Part shown: piece after piece, positions 8,839 through 18,377 of the stretch | Numbering within the stretch: position 1 is the first letter of the stretch | How the letters are laid out: each line of letters starts with the position of its first letter | Assembly (NCBI RefSeq): GCF_001879105.1 | Contig: NZ_MLCF01000007.1 | Span: 1-64,000 of the forward strand | DNA length: 64,000 nt | Reading direction: 5' to 3' | DNA from: Mangrovactinospora gilvigrisea | GTDB taxonomy: Bacteria > Actinomycetota > Actinomycetes > Streptomycetales > Streptomycetaceae | Notes under the pieces: generated by a model | Database searches by the model: none | Seen by the model: only the letters and a program-made list of their open reading frames with translations | Told to the model about the DNA's origin: nothing | Translations under genes and position numbers: made by a program

Positions 8839-10031
8839 CAGAAGGCCCCCTTGATCTCCATGTTGTCCAGGTAGCCCTCGACGTTGCGGCGGGTCTCCAG
8901 CACATTGTCGCCGGCGAACTTCTCCGCTACCGCGTCGGCCAGCACCAGCGCCACCATCGCCTCGGCGACGATCCCGGCGGCCGGCACCGCGCAGACGTCC
9001 GAGCGCTGGTGGTGCGCGGCGGCGGCCTCGCCGGTGGAGACGTCCACCGTGGCCAGCGCCCGCGGCACGGTGGCGATCGGCTTCATCGCGGCCCGCACCC
9101 GCAGCAGTTCGCCGGTGGACAGCCCGCCCTCGGTGCCGCCGGAGCGGCCCGAGCGGCGGCGGATGCCGTCCGCGGTCGGCTCGATCTCGTCGTGCGCCTG
9201 CGAGCCGGGGACGCGGGCCAGGTCGAAGCCGTCGCCCAGCTCCACGCCCTTGATCGCCTGAATGCCCATCAGGGCGGCGGCGAGGCGGGCGTCCAGCTTG
9301 CGGTCCCAGTGGACGTGCGAGCCGAGGCCGACGGGGACGCCGTAGGCGAGCACCTCGACGACGCCGCCGAGGGTGTCGCCGTCCTTGTGGGCCTGGTCGA
9401 TCTCGGCGACCATCGCGGCGCTCGCCGCCTCGTCGAGGCAGCGCACCGGGTCGGCGTCGAGCCGCTCGACGTCCGCCGGCTTGGGCAGCACCCCGGCCGG
9501 GGCCTTGGCGGCGCCCAGCTCCACCACATGGGAGACGATCTCGATCCCGGCGGTCTCGGCGAGGTAGGAGCGGGCGACGGCGCCGAGCGCGACGCGGGCC
9601 GCGGTCTCCCGGGCGGAGGCGCGCTCCAGGATGGGGCGGGCCTCGTCGAAGCCGTACTTCTGCATCCCGGCGAGGTCGGCGTGGCCGGGGCGGGGCCGGG
9701 TCAGCGGGGCGTTGCGGGCCAGGCCGGCGAGGATCTCGGGGTCGACCGGGTCGGCCGACATCACCTGCTCCCACTTGGGCCACTCGGTGTTGCCCACCAT
9801 GATCGCGACCGGGGAGCCGAGGGTGCGGCCGTGGCGGACGCCGCCGAGGAAGGTGACCTCGTCGCGCTCGAACTTCATCCGGGCGCCGCGGCCGTAGCCG
9901 AGGCGGCGGCGGGCGAGGGCGTCGGCGACCAGGTCGGTGGTGACGGGTACTCCCGCGGGGAGGCCCTCCAGGGTGGCGACGAGGGCTTGGCCGTGGGATT
10001 CGCCTGCGGTGAGCCAGCGCAGCCTGCTCAA
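8838..10031 (-). CDS. aroC: Chorismate synthase
   Basis: The 397-residue protein converts EPSP to chorismate using reduced FMN. Signatures seen: [14 protein letters not shown] at the start, [20 protein letters not shown], and [20 protein letters not shown]. The start codon is TTG at 10031, supported by AAGGAG 6 nt upstream and by the family N-terminus [12 protein letters not shown]. The 126-nt gap to aroE contains a short hairpin (cccacgg/ccgtggg, 10081-10096), so aroC probably has its own promoter or is reached by read-through. Confidence 0.97.
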   Translation of the reverse strand: MSRLRWLTAGESHGQALVATLEGLPAGVPVTTDLVADALARRRLGYGRGARMKFERDEVTFLGGVRHGRTLGSPVAIMVGNTEWPKWEQVMSADPVDPEILAGLARNAPLTRPRPGHADLAGMQKYGFDEARPILERASARETAARVALGAVARSYLAETAGIEIVSHVVELGAAKAPAGVLPKPADVERLDADPVRCLDEAASAAMVAEIDQAHKDGDTLGGVVEVLAYGVPVGLGSHVHWDRKLDARLAAALMGIQAIKGVELGDGFDLARVPGSQAHDEIEPTADGIRRRSGRSGGTEGGLSTGELLRVRAAMKPIATVPRALATVDVSTGEAAAAHHQRSDVCAVPAAGIVAEAMVALVLADAVAEKFAGDNVLETRRNVEGYLDNMEIKGAF

Positions 10032-10157
10032 GTGGGGCTCCTTGACTATGGGGTCGGGCTCTGGTGCTGGCCCCGATCATCCCACGGTCCCGTGGGTCGC
10101 CGTTGCCGCCCCTCGTTCGCAGGGCGTCCCTCTACGCCCCGGCACCCCGCCCGGACG

Positions 10158-11009
10158 CTACGCGTCCGAAAGCGCCGCCTCGCCGGCGGCGCGCATCGCG
10201 GCGAGCGGCGCGGGGGCGCGGCCGGTGAAGGCCTCGACCTGGAGGACCGCCTGGTGGACCAGGAGGTCCAGGCCGGAGACGACCGCGCCGCCGGCCGCCG
10301 ACCAGGAGGCGGCGAGCGCCGTCGGCCACGGGTCGTAGAGCACGTCGAACAACACGCCGGGGGCCCGGGGCACCTCGCGCGCCAGTGCGTCCGTGGTGCC
10401 GGCCGGCGTGGTGGCCACCACCAGCTCGGCGCGCAGCCCCCGCACCGCCTCCGCCCACGGCGCGGTGCGCACCGCCAGGCCCAGCCGCTCGCCCCAGCCG
10501 CGCATCTCCGCGGCCCGGGCGTCGCTGCGCACATACGCCGTCACCTCGGCACCCGGCGCGCAGACCCGCGCCAGCGCCGCAACCGCGGAGGAGGCGGTGG
10601 CACCCGCGCCGAGCACCGCCGCGGTGGCCGGGGCGGCGACGCCGCGCTCCCGCAGCGCCGCGACCATCCCCGGGATGTCGGTGTTGTCGCCGAGCCGGCG
10701 CCCATCCGCCGCCAGCACCAGGGTGTTGACGGCCTCCACCGAGCGGGCCGTCTCCGACACCTCGTCCAGCAGCGGGATGACGGCCCGCTTCAGCGGCATG
10801 GTCAGCGACAGCCCGGCCCACTCGGCGGCGTCCAGCTTCTCGACGAAGCCGGGCAGCGCCGCCTCGTCCACCTCGAAGCGGTCGTAGCGCCAGCCCGGCA
10901 GCCCGAGTGCGGCGTACGCGGCCAGGTGCAGCTGCGGGGAGAGGGAGTGGGCGATCGGCGAACCGAGCACCGCCGCCCGGTGCGGTCCCTGCGGCGCGCT
11001 CACGGTCAC
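10158..11009 (-). CDS. aroE: Shikimate dehydrogenase
   Basis: The 283-residue protein begins at GTG 11009, overlapping the mltG stop by GTGA. It reduces 3-dehydroshikimate with NADPH. Shikimate-binding residues appear in PIAHSLSPQLH and in LSLTMPLKRAV (catalytic Lys), with the partner Asp in GDNTDIPGM. The dinucleotide motif is VLGAGATASSAV. The C-terminus has GLDLLVHQAVLQVEAFTGR. With aroB, aroK and aroC next door, four of the seven shikimate steps are encoded here. Confidence 0.95.
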   Translation of the reverse strand: MTVSAPQGPHRAAVLGSPIAHSLSPQLHLAAYAALGLPGWRYDRFEVDEAALPGFVEKLDAAEWAGLSLTMPLKRAVIPLLDEVSETARSVEAVNTLVLAADGRRLGDNTDIPGMVAALRERGVAAPATAAVLGAGATASSAVAALARVCAPGAEVTAYVRSDARAAEMRGWGERLGLAVRTAPWAEAVRGLRAELVVATTPAGTTDALAREVPRAPGVLFDVLYDPWPTALAASWSAAGGAVVSGLDLLVHQAVLQVEAFTGRAPAPLAAMRAAGEAALSDA

Positions 11010-12130
11010 TGTCCTCCGTGCGTCTTCTGGTACTGGTTGAACTCCGCCACGTTCTTCTGGTGCTGGGCGAAGCTGGCGGTGAAGCGGGTGTCGCCGGGCT
11101 TGACGGTGACGAAGTACAGCCAGTCCCCCGGGGTCGGGTTGACCGCCGCCTCCATCGCCTGGTGGCCCGGGTTGCCGATCGGGCCCGGCGGCAGGCCGGT
11201 GTGCAGATAGGTGTTGTACGGCGACTGGGTGCGCTGGTCGGCCGAGGTGGTGGTGAGCGTCGAGCGGTTCAGGGCGTAGTTGATGGTGGAGTCGAACTCC
11301 AGCTTCATGCCCTTGCCGATCCGGTTGTCGATCACCCGGGCCACCTTGCCGTAGTCCGCGTCCTGCTGCGCCTCGGCCTGCACCAGGCTGCCGATGATGA
11401 TCATCTGATAGGGCGACAGGTTGAGCCTGGCGGCGGCCTGGTCGATGCCGTCCTGCTGGTACTCCGACTCGGCCTGCTGCACCATCTGCTTCAGCAGCGC
11501 GGCGGGCGTGGTGTTCTGCCCGACGGTGTAGCGGGTGGGCCACAGGAAGCCCTCGGGGTTGTGCTTGGCGTACGCCGGCAGCCCGATGTCCTGCGTCGTG
11601 GCGGCCTTCTCGGTGGTGCCCGGCTTCGCCTTCAGCTTCTCGTCGATCAGCTGGTAGACCTTCGACGCCCGCGTGCCCTCGGGGATGGTGAGCGCGTTGA
11701 TGTTCTTGGGGTCGGTGAGCACCGAGAAGGCGGAGACGCCCGACATGTGCCGGTGCAGCGGGTAGGTGCCCGGCTGGATGGTGGCGGCCTTCGACGGCTG
11801 CTTCTTCGCCGCGTCCAGGAAGGCGCCCGCGCTCTTGACGACCGCGTCCTTGTAGAGGATGTCGGCGATCTGGGCGGTGCCCGCGCCGTCCGGGATCTCC
11901 ACGGTGACGCTGCCGCTGCCGTCGCCGACGTAGTCCGGGGCGGCGCCGAACTTCTCCTGGTAGAAGCGGTACCCGTACCAACCGCCCACGGCGACCACCG
12001 CCACCAGCACCAGCAGCGCGACGAACAGGGCGCATCCGGACCGCCTGCGGCGCTTCTTGCGCCGCCGGTGGCTGTTGCGCTCGGCGCGCCTGCCCCGTGG
12101 CTCATGGTCCATCAGGCCGAGCTCAGTCAT
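11006..12130 (-). CDS. mltG: Endolytic murein transglycosylase MltG (YceG-like)
   Basis: The 374-residue protein starts at ATG 12130 (MTELGLMDHEPRG). A basic, Arg-rich cytoplasmic tail precedes one transmembrane helix (CALFVALLVLVAVVAVGGWY), and the rest is outside the membrane. The catalytic Glu lies in GSLVQAEAQQDADYGKVARV; SPYNTYLHTGLPPGPI and NPG are typical of the C-terminal domain. It cuts nascent glycan strands and sets their length. It sits between ruvX and aroE, the order known in streptomycetes. Confidence 0.93.
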   Translation of the reverse strand: MTELGLMDHEPRGRRAERNSHRRRKKRRRRSGCALFVALLVLVAVVAVGGWYGYRFYQEKFGAAPDYVGDGSGSVTVEIPDGAGTAQIADILYKDAVVKSAGAFLDAAKKQPSKAATIQPGTYPLHRHMSGVSAFSVLTDPKNINALTIPEGTRASKVYQLIDEKLKAKPGTTEKAATTQDIGLPAYAKHNPEGFLWPTRYTVGQNTTPAALLKQMVQQAESEYQQDGIDQAAARLNLSPYQMIIIGSLVQAEAQQDADYGKVARVIDNRIGKGMKLEFDSTINYALNRSTLTTTSADQRTQSPYNTYLHTGLPPGPIGNPGHQAMEAAVNPTPGDWLYFVTVKPGDTRFTASFAQHQKNVAEFNQYQKTHGGQ

Positions 12131-12241
12131 TCGTATCCCGTTCGCCGTCTGCACGTCAGGAATCCGGCCCGGCGGCCACAGCGGCCGCACAGACGGGCAT
12201 TCGGACGTGGAGGTTACCGTACCCAGGAGTTCGGTCCTGAG

Positions 12242-12727
12242 TCACCGTTCGGGATCGACCGGCAGGCCAGGCGGCCTCCCCGAGCTCCGTTCGATTTCCA
12301 GCGCGGTCTGCAGGATGACGGTGGCGGCGGCCTGGTCGACCACCTTGCGGCCCTGCTTGGCGCGCACGCCGGAGGCCTGCAGCCCCCGGGTGGCGGTCAC
12401 CGTGGACATCCGCTCGTCCACCAGCCGCACCGGGACGGGCGCGACCATGGCGGCGAGGCGGCGGGCGTAGGCGCGGGCCTTGGCGGCCGCGGCGCCCTCG
12501 CGGCCGTTGAGGCCGCGGGGCAGGCCGACGACGACCTCCACGGCCTCCCGCTCGGCCACCAGGGCCGCCAGCCGCTCCTTGTCGCGCTTGCCGGCCGGCA
12601 GCGTCTCGACGGGGGTGGCGAGGATCCCGTGCGGGTCGCTGGCGGCGACGCCGACGCGGACCTCGCCCACGTCGACGCCGATCCGCACGCCGCGGCGGAA
12701 CCCGCCCTCGTCAGGGGTTTCCGACAT
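12242..12727 (-). CDS. ruvX: Putative Holliday junction resolvase RuvX (YqgF)
   Basis: The 161-residue protein (ATG 12727) has an RNase H-like fold with the family motifs GVDVGEVRVGVAASD at the start, VVVGLPRGLNGREG in the middle, and VDERMSTVTA and DQAAATVILQTAL at the end. It is linked to nuclease processing of RNA or recombination intermediates. It follows alaS after 4 nt and precedes mltG by 111 nt. Confidence 0.94.
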   Translation of the reverse strand: MSETPDEGGFRRGVRIGVDVGEVRVGVAASDPHGILATPVETLPAGKRDKERLAALVAEREAVEVVVGLPRGLNGREGAAAAKARAYARRLAAMVAPVPVRLVDERMSTVTATRGLQASGVRAKQGRKVVDQAAATVILQTALEIERSSGRPPGLPVDPER

Positions 12728-12731
12728 GATG

Positions 12732-15407
12732 TCAGCCCGCGGTGCCGACCTCGCGGGCGACGGCGGCCAGCGCCTCGTCGACCGCGCCGGGGTTGGAGCC
12801 GCCGCCCTGGGCGACGTCCGGCTTGCCGCCGCCACCTCCGCCGAGCGCCTTGGCGGCGGTGCGCACCAGGTCGCCGGCCTTCAGGCCGCGCTCCCGGGCC
12901 TGCTCGTTGGTGGCGGCGACCACCAGCGGGCGGTCGTTGGTGACGGTGGCGCAGACCACGACCGCGGGGCGGCCGGAGAGCCGCTCGCGCACGTCGAGGA
13001 CCAGCTTGCGCAGGTCGTCGGCGGTGGTGCCGTCCGGGACGCGGGCGGCGACCAGGGCGGTGCCGCCGATGTCCCGGGCCTCCTCGGCGAGGCCGGCGGC
13101 GGCGCGCAGCACCTGCTCGCCGCGGAACCGCTCGATGTCCTTCTCGGCCTCGCGCAGCCGGGCGACCATCCCGGAGACCTTCTCCGGCAGCTCGTCCGGG
13201 GTGCCCTTGAGCATCGCGGTGAGCTGCGAGACCAGGGTGTGCTCGCGGGCCAGGAAGCGGTAGGCGTCGACGCCCACCAGCGCCTCGACGCGGCGCACCC
13301 CGGCGCCGATCGAGGACTCGCCGAGGATCTTCACCAGGCCCAGCTGGGCGGTGTTGTGGACGTGGGTGCCGCCGCACAGCTCCTTGGAGTAGTCGCCGAT
13401 GGTGACGACCCGCACCCGGTCGCCGTACTTGTCGCCGAAGTTGGCGATGGCGCCGGTGGCCCGGGCCTCGTCGATGCCCATCACCTCGACCTGGACGTCG
13501 AGTTCGCGGGCGAGCACCTCGTTGATCTTCTGCTCGACGTCGGTGAGGACGGTGCCGGGCACCGCCGTCGGGGAGCCGAAGTCGAAGCGGTAGCGGCCCG
13601 GCGCGTTCTCGGAGCCGGCCTGGGCGGCCGTCGGGCCGAGCGCGTCGCGCAGCGCCTGGTGGGTGAGGTGGGTGGCGGAGTGCGCGCGGGCGATGCCGCG
13701 GCGCCGGTCCTCGTCGATCTCGGCCCACACGCTCGCGCCGACGACGGCCTCGCCGACCAGCATCCGGCCCTTGTGGACGATGACGCCGGGGACGGGCGTC
13801 TGCACGTCGTCGACCTGGACGACGGCGCCGCCGTCGACCTTGATGCGGCCGTGGTCGGGCAGCTGGCCGCCGCCCTCGGCGTAGAAGGGGGTGCGGTCGA
13901 GGACGACCTCGACGTCGTCGCCCTCGCGGGCGGCGGGCGCCGGGGTGCCGTCCACCAGCAGGCCGAGGATGGTGGCCTCGCCGGTGCGGTGGCTGTAGCC
14001 GGTGAACTCGGTGGTGCCGGCCTTGTCGGCGACCTCGCGGTAGGCGGAGAGGTCGGCGTGGCCGAGCTTCTTGGCCCTGGCGTCGGCCTTGGCGCGGTCG
14101 CGCTGCTCCTTCATCAGGCGGCGGAAGCCGTCCTCGTCGACGGAGACGCCCTGCTCGGCGGCCATCTCCAGGGTGAGGTCGATGGGGAAGCCGTAGGTGT
14201 CGTGCAGCTGGAAGGCCTTGTCGCCGGCGAGGGTCGCGCTGCCGGGGGCCGCCGCGGACAGGGCCTCGGAGACCGCACTGTCGAGGATGGTGGTGCCGGT
14301 GCGCAGCGTCTGGAGGAAGGAGGCCTCCTCGGCGGTGGCGACCTTGTCGATCCGCTCGGCGTCCCGGTGCAGCTCGGGGTACTGCGGGCCCATCGCCTCG
14401 ACGGTGGTCTTCACCAGCTCGTGGACGGTGGCGCCGGCGGCGCCCAGCAGCCGCATGTTGCGGATGGCACGCCGCAGCATCCGGCGCAGCACATAGCCGC
14501 GGCCCTCGTTGCCGGGGGTGACGCCGTCGGAGATGAGCATGACGGCGGTGCGGATGTGGTCGGCGACCACGCGCAGCGAGACGTCCGACTCGTGGTGCTC
14601 GCCGTAGCGGTGGCCGGTGAGCTCGGCGGCGCGGCCGAGGATCATCCGGGTGGTGTCGATCTCGTAGATGTTGTCGACGCCCTGCAGCAGCGCGGCGAGG
14701 CGCTCCAGGCCGAGGCCGGTGTCGATGTTCTTGCTGGGCAGCTCGCCGAGGATCGGGAAGTCGCCCTTCTTGTCGCCGGCGCCGCGCTCGAACTGCATGA
14801 AGACGAGGTTCCAGACCTCGAGGTAGCGCTCGCCGTTGACGGCGGGGCCGCCCTCCTCGCCGTACGCCGGGCCCCGGTCGTAGTTGATCTCGGAGCAGGG
14901 GCCGCAGGGGCCGGGGACGCCCATCGACCAGTAGTTGTCCTCCATGCCGAGGCGCTGGATGCGCTCCGCGGGGACGCCGACCTTCTCGCGCCAGATCTGC
15001 TCGGCCTCGTCGTCGTCCTGGTAGACGGTGATCCAGAGCTTCTCCGGCTCCAGCCCGAAGCCGCCCTCCTCCACCGGGGAGGTGAGCAGCTCCCAGGCGA
15101 GCGGGATCGCGGTCTCCTTGAAGTAGTCGCCGAAGGAGAAGTTGCCGCACATCTGGAAGAAGGAGCCGTGCCGGGTGGTCTTGCCGACCTCCTCGATGTC
15201 GAGGGTGCGCACGCACTTCTGGACCGACGTCAGCCGGTTGTGCGGCGGGGTGGCCTCGCCGAGGAAGTAGGGCTTGAACGGCACCATGCCGGCCGGCACG
15301 AGCAGCAGCGTCGGGTCCTCCGCGACGAGGGAGGCGGAGGGGACGACGGTGTGCCCGCGCTCCTCGAAGAAGCGCAGAAAGCGGCGGCGGATCTCTGCCG
15401 ACTCCAT
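12732..15407 (-). CDS. alaS: Alanyl-tRNA synthetase
   Basis: The 891-residue class II synthetase starts at ATG 15407 ([19 protein letters not shown]). The N-terminal catalytic domain includes [20 protein letters not shown]. The editing domain has the zinc-type motif [11 protein letters not shown] and the later [13 protein letters not shown]-terminal C-Ala domain ends in [19 protein letters not shown]. It charges tRNA-Ala and edits mischarged Ser or Gly. The start overlaps the stop of the preceding small gene (TGATG). Confidence 0.98.
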   Translation of the reverse strand: MESAEIRRRFLRFFEERGHTVVPSASLVAEDPTLLLVPAGMVPFKPYFLGEATPPHNRLTSVQKCVRTLDIEEVGKTTRHGSFFQMCGNFSFGDYFKETAIPLAWELLTSPVEEGGFGLEPEKLWITVYQDDDEAEQIWREKVGVPAERIQRLGMEDNYWSMGVPGPCGPCSEINYDRGPAYGEEGGPAVNGERYLEVWNLVFMQFERGAGDKKGDFPILGELPSKNIDTGLGLERLAALLQGVDNIYEIDTTRMILGRAAELTGHRYGEHHESDVSLRVVADHIRTAVMLISDGVTPGNEGRGYVLRRMLRRAIRNMRLLGAAGATVHELVKTTVEAMGPQYPELHRDAERIDKVATAEEASFLQTLRTGTTILDSAVSEALSAAAPGSATLAGDKAFQLHDTYGFPIDLTLEMAAEQGVSVDEDGFRRLMKEQRDRAKADARAKKLGHADLSAYREVADKAGTTEFTGYSHRTGEATILGLLVDGTPAPAAREGDDVEVVLDRTPFYAEGGGQLPDHGRIKVDGGAVVQVDDVQTPVPGVIVHKGRMLVGEAVVGASVWAEIDEDRRRGIARAHSATHLTHQALRDALGPTAAQAGSENAPGRYRFDFGSPTAVPGTVLTDVEQKINEVLARELDVQVEVMGIDEARATGAIANFGDKYGDRVRVVTIGDYSKELCGGTHVHNTAQLGLVKILGESSIGAGVRRVEALVGVDAYRFLAREHTLVSQLTAMLKGTPDELPEKVSGMVARLREAEKDIERFRGEQVLRAAAGLAEEARDIGGTALVAARVPDGTTADDLRKLVLDVRERLSGRPAVVVCATVTNDRPLVVAATNEQARERGLKAGDLVRTAAKALGGGGGGKPDVAQGGGSNPGAVDEALAAVAREVGTAG

Positions 15408-15766
15408 CAGTGGTCGTCCTTCCGGTGCTGGTTCGTGCTGCGGCGTCCCCGGGCCAGGCGGCGCAGGGGGGACGCTCCATCTTCGTCCATGGGGCGGCCG
15501 GATCCGAAACCGGGCCGCGGTTGGGGCTGCTGTTCGGGGAGCGCGATCGGCTCGGGCTCGCGGCCCAGGCGGCGGTTGAGCTCCGCCTCGCGCTCGGCGG
15601 CGCCCTCGCGCACATCGTCGGCGAAGCCGCGGGCGCGGTCGGCGACCCGGCCGGCGATCGACTCGGGGGTGAGCGCCTGCCGAGCCTCGTTGATCTTCTC
15701 GTGGGTCTTGTGGACCGCCCAGCCGCCGAGGCCGGCGCCGACGGTCAGCCAGAAGAGCCTGCGCAT
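15407..15766 (-). CDS. DUF6167-like small membrane-associated protein
   Basis: The 119-residue protein starts at ATG 15766. It begins with a hydrophobic, Gly-rich segment ([20 protein letters not shown]), then a charged helical stretch (residues 30-70) and a Pro/Arg-rich tail. It is a conserved streptomycete companion of alaS of unknown function. It overlaps alaS by TGATG and is co-transcribed. Confidence 0.75.
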   Translation of the reverse strand: MRRLFWLTVGAGLGGWAVHKTHEKINEARQALTPESIAGRVADRARGFADDVREGAAEREAELNRRLGREPEPIALPEQQPQPRPGFGSGRPMDEDGASPLRRLARGRRSTNQHRKDDH

Positions 15767-15791
15767 GGGATCTGCGGTTCTCTTTTCGCCA

Positions 15792-16202
15792 TCAGCCGCG
15801 GGAGCGGCGGGGGTTGGGGGGCTGCTGCTGCGGCTTCCGCCCTCCGCCGAAGGCCTTGCGCACGCCGTGGCCGAGGGCGGCGGCCTTCACCAGCGGCCCG
15901 GCGACGGTGGAGTTGACGGTCGCCGAGAGGGCCGAGGCGCTGCTGGTGACCTGCTGCACCTCGGCCGCGATCCGGTGCATGTCGGAGGTGACGGCGTCGA
16001 CGCGGCCGAGCTGGCGGCGGGCGTCCTCGAGGTCGTCGGCGGCCTGGTCGAGCAGCGGCACGGCGCGCTCGGCGATGCCGGTGAGCTGACGGCGGGCGTC
16101 CTTGAGCAGCCGGGTGAGCCGGACCAGCACCACCGCGGTGGCGGCGACGAGGACCACCCACAGGGCGGCTGCGGCCACCCCGGCGGCCTCTGCAGCGGAC
16201 AA
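15792..16202 (-). CDS. DUF948-family membrane-anchored coiled-coil protein
   Basis: The 136-residue protein has one N-terminal membrane helix (AAALWVVLVAATAVVLVRLT), then a long heptad-like helix (KDARRQLTGIAERAVPLLDQ onward), as in DUF948 proteins, and a Gly/Pro/Arg-rich tail. The start is TTG at 16202: a clear GAAGGAGA lies 8 nt upstream, and no ATG or GTG start with a similar site was found. Function is unknown. It belongs to the alaS run. Confidence 0.78.
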   Translation of the reverse strand: MSAAEAAGVAAAALWVVLVAATAVVLVRLTRLLKDARRQLTGIAERAVPLLDQAADDLEDARRQLGRVDAVTSDMHRIAAEVQQVTSSASALSATVNSTVAGPLVKAAALGHGVRKAFGGGRKPQQQPPNPRRSRG

Positions 16203-16206
16203 GGCG

Positions 16207-16578
16207 TCAGTCTCCTTCGGCGCGGCGGGGTCGGATGTCCGGGCCCGACCCTATCGGAATCGACGGATAACCGAGGACGCCGCGCGGATTGCGGGCATTG
16301 CCGGTGAGCTCGCGCACCGCGTCGACGAGCAGCGCCAGCGCGTCGGAGAGCTCCTGGAGCTCCTCGTCGGGCGCCCCCTCGGCCGCGAGGTCGCGCAGCG
16401 CCCGCTTGCCCTGGGCCAGGTCGTCGGCCGCTGCGGCGAGGCGCTGCGCGGGCACCGGGTGCCCGCTGGCGCGCGCGACGCCCGCGGCGGCGAGGACCGC
16501 GTCCTCGTCCACCGCGGGCCACGGCGCATCGGCCCGCGCCAGCACGGGCCCGAGTTCCGACGGCAGCTCCACGGGCAT
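16207..16578 (-). CDS. Hypothetical protein behind a DNA-damage-type promoter
   Basis: A 123-residue protein from ATG 16578 (MPVELPSELGPVLARADAPW). It is soluble and mostly helical, without recognisable catalytic motifs; the Pro/Arg tail is RPRRAEGD. A family was not recognised. The ATG lies 7 nt after a TACAGT -10 box that is part of a complete PafBC-type motif, so the message is probably leaderless and damage-inducible. A TTG 30 nt upstream could extend the frame but would overlap the promoter, so I rejected it. The stop is 4 nt before the DUF948 start. Confidence 0.75.
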   Translation of the reverse strand: MPVELPSELGPVLARADAPWPAVDEDAVLAAAGVARASGHPVPAQRLAAAADDLAQGKRALRDLAAEGAPDEELQELSDALALLVDAVRELTGNARNPRGVLGYPSIPIGSGPDIRPRRAEGD

Positions 16579-16585
16579 GCGGCTC

Positions 16586-16608
16586 ACTGTAGGCCCGGGG
16601 TCTGACAA
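16586..16608 (-). promoter_or_regulatory. PafBC-type (RecA-independent DNA damage) promoter
   Basis: On the minus strand the sequence is TTGTCAGAC, eight bases, then TACAGT. This fits the actinobacterial consensus tTGTCRgtg-N8-TAnnnT in all strong positions. Transcription would begin about 7 nt downstream of TACAGT, at the ATG of the following gene. Confidence 0.65.
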
Positions 16609-16635
16609 CCCGTCGGGCGCCGCCGGCAGCGCGGA

Positions 16636-17628
16636 TCAGCGGTGCTCGGCGGGACGCAGCGCGGCGGCGAACGCGGTCATCCGCGCGAACTCCTCCAGCA
16701 GGACGGGGTGCGGGCTGCCGTCCAGGTGCCGGTACTCCGCGCCGAGGGTGACCACCAGCCGCTCGGGCAGACCCAGCTCGGGGTTCCGGCCCTCGTCCAG
16801 GACGCGCCGCGCGGCCTCGGCGACGGGCACACCCGCGGCGTGCAGCCGGGCGGCGCTCCCCCGCAGGTGCTCCAGGTAGCGGAGGTGGGCGCGGACGTCC
16901 TCGCGTCCGAGTACCGGCCCGTGCCCGGGGACGACCGTCTCGGCCCCGGTGGCGAGGATCCGCTCGCCGCCCGCGATGACGTTGGCAAGGGGGCCGGCCC
17001 AGTGCACGGGATGGTCGCCGGGCCGCTCCGCGGTGGAGCCGAAGATCAGGTCCCCGGCGAAGACGGTGCTCAGCTCCGGCAGATGGACGATCAGGTCGCC
17101 GACCGTGTGGGCGGGCGGCATGGCGGTCGCCAGCACGGTGACCGCGCCGACGCGCAGCTCCAGCTCGCCGTCGATCAGCAGCGCGGGGGCGGTGGGACGG
17201 ATGCCGTCCCAGTCGAAGTCGCCGAAGTGGGCCAGCAGATAGGCGCCGGTGGCGGTCTCCGGATCGGCGGTGGCCTGCAGTGCGTGCAGGGCCTGCGGAT
17301 CGGGCTCCAGCCGGAGGTGGTCGCGGGCGCTGCGGGTCGCGATCACCTCGGCGTCGGGGACGGCCGAGGTGCCCCAGTAGTGGTCCCCGTTGGGATGGGT
17401 GACCAGGACCCGGTCGATGCGCTCGGGCGCGCCCCGCTCGGCCAGGAGGGCGAGCGACTGCTCGCGGAAGGCGCGGGCGAGGACCGCGTCGTAGGGGGCG
17501 TCGATCCACACGGCGGAGCCCGCCGAGGCGATGAGGCCGCAGTTCGCGAGGCCCCAGCCGCGCTGCGGCGGGCTCCATACGTGGAGATCGGCGGATAAGG
17601 ACTGCAACCGCGGGATGGCTGTCGGCAT
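16636..17628 (-). CDS. Metallo-beta-lactamase-fold hydrolase with TTA codon
   Basis: The 330-residue protein starts at ATG 17628, only 6 nt after an AATAAT -10-like box, so the transcript is probably leaderless. The MBL fold is shown by THPNGDHYWG (residues 77-86), AMPPAHTVGDLIV, VFAGDLIFG and VVPGHGPV. The second metal His of HxHxDH is Asn80 (HxNxDH). Codon 11 is TTA (17596-17598), the rare bldA-dependent Leu codon. The substrate is unknown. It stands alone between the alaS run and rpsD and may be an accessory insertion. Confidence 0.85.
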   Translation of the reverse strand: MPTAIPRLQSLSADLHVWSPPQRGWGLANCGLIASAGSAVWIDAPYDAVLARAFREQSLALLAERGAPERIDRVLVTHPNGDHYWGTSAVPDAEVIATRSARDHLRLEPDPQALHALQATADPETATGAYLLAHFGDFDWDGIRPTAPALLIDGELELRVGAVTVLATAMPPAHTVGDLIVHLPELSTVFAGDLIFGSTAERPGDHPVHWAGPLANVIAGGERILATGAETVVPGHGPVLGREDVRAHLRYLEHLRGSAARLHAAGVPVAEAARRVLDEGRNPELGLPERLVVTLGAEYRHLDGSPHPVLLEEFARMTAFAAALRPAEHR

Positions 17629-17676
17629 GGCGGGATTATTCCAACGCCGTTGCCCCCGCGTGGCCCTGACGGCCGA

Positions 17677-18288
17677 TCAGCGGGAGTAGTGCTCCACCAC
17701 CAGCTGCTCGTCGCAGACGATGGGGACCTCGCTGCGGTTGGGCTCGCGGTCGAGGCGGGCGGCGAGGGCCGGGAGGTTGACCTCCAGGTACTTCGGGGCG
17801 CCGGTCTCCACCGCGTAGCCGCCCTCGCGGGCGACGAGGAACGGGCCCTTGGCGCGGCTGCGCTCGCGCACGGAGATCACGTCGCCGGCCTTGAGGACGG
17901 CGGACGGGATGTCGGTCTTGCGGCCGTTCACCTCGATGTGGCCGTGCGCGACCATCTGCCGGGCCTGGTAGATGGTGCGGGCGAAGCCGGCACGCAGCAC
18001 GAGCGCGTCGAGGCGCCGCTCCAGGCGGGAGACGAGCGCGTCACCGGTCTTGCCGGAGTCCTTGCGGGCCGCGTCGAAGGCGCGCCGCATCTGCTTCTCG
18101 TTGACGTTGTACTGGGCGCGCAGCCGCTGCTTCTCCAGCAGCCGGACCTTGTAGTCGCTGGTCTGCTTGCGGCCGCGGCCGTGCTCGCCCGGGGGGTAGG
18201 GGCGCTTCTCGAAGTACTTGACGGACTTCGGGGTCAGGGGGATTCCGAGGGCCCGCGCGATGCGGACCTTGGGTCGTGCACTGTTCAC
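17677..18288 (-). CDS. rpsD: 30S ribosomal protein S4
   Basis: The 203-residue protein starts at GTG 18288 ([16 protein letters not shown]). Features seen are the N-terminal [20 protein letters not shown], the [20 protein letters not shown] region, the S4 RNA-binding signature [18 protein letters not shown], and the end [14 protein letters not shown]. It nucleates assembly of the small subunit on 16S rRNA. It is divergent from the DUF2470 gene; the gap holds an iron box. Confidence 0.95.
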   Translation of the reverse strand: MNSARPKVRIARALGIPLTPKSVKYFEKRPYPPGEHGRGRKQTSDYKVRLLEKQRLRAQYNVNEKQMRRAFDAARKDSGKTGDALVSRLERRLDALVLRAGFARTIYQARQMVAHGHIEVNGRKTDIPSAVLKAGDVISVRERSRAKGPFLVAREGGYAVETGAPKYLEVNLPALAARLDREPNRSEVPIVCDEQLVVEHYSR

Positions 18289-18344
18289 GACGGGGTACTG
18301 CTCCTTGCATGGGAGTGATGGTGGAAGCCGCGGTCGAGAGCAAG

Positions 18345-18363
18345 TAAGGTAAGGCTAACTTTA
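18345..18363. promoter_or_regulatory. Iron box (DmdR/IdeR-type operator)
   Basis: The sequence taaggtaaggctaacttta matches the actinobacterial iron box TWAGGTTAGSCTWACCTWA at 17 of 19 positions. It ends 14 nt before the ATG of the DUF2470 gene and lies 57 nt from the rpsD start. The downstream gene is expected to be repressed under iron sufficiency. Confidence 0.75.
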
Positions 18364-18377
18364 GCCGAGGAGGGCGC

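Noticed and set aside
12480-16307. A very long open frame on the plus strand opposite alaS and its neighbours
   Set aside because: It arises from extreme third-position GC in the real minus-strand genes; it is Val/Gly/Asp-rich, lacks any motif and crosses several true genes and their gaps.
16579-16608. TTG at 16608 as the start of the small damage-promoter gene
   Set aside because: It would place the start codon inside the TTGTC element of the promoter; the ATG at 16578 lies at the predicted transcription start.
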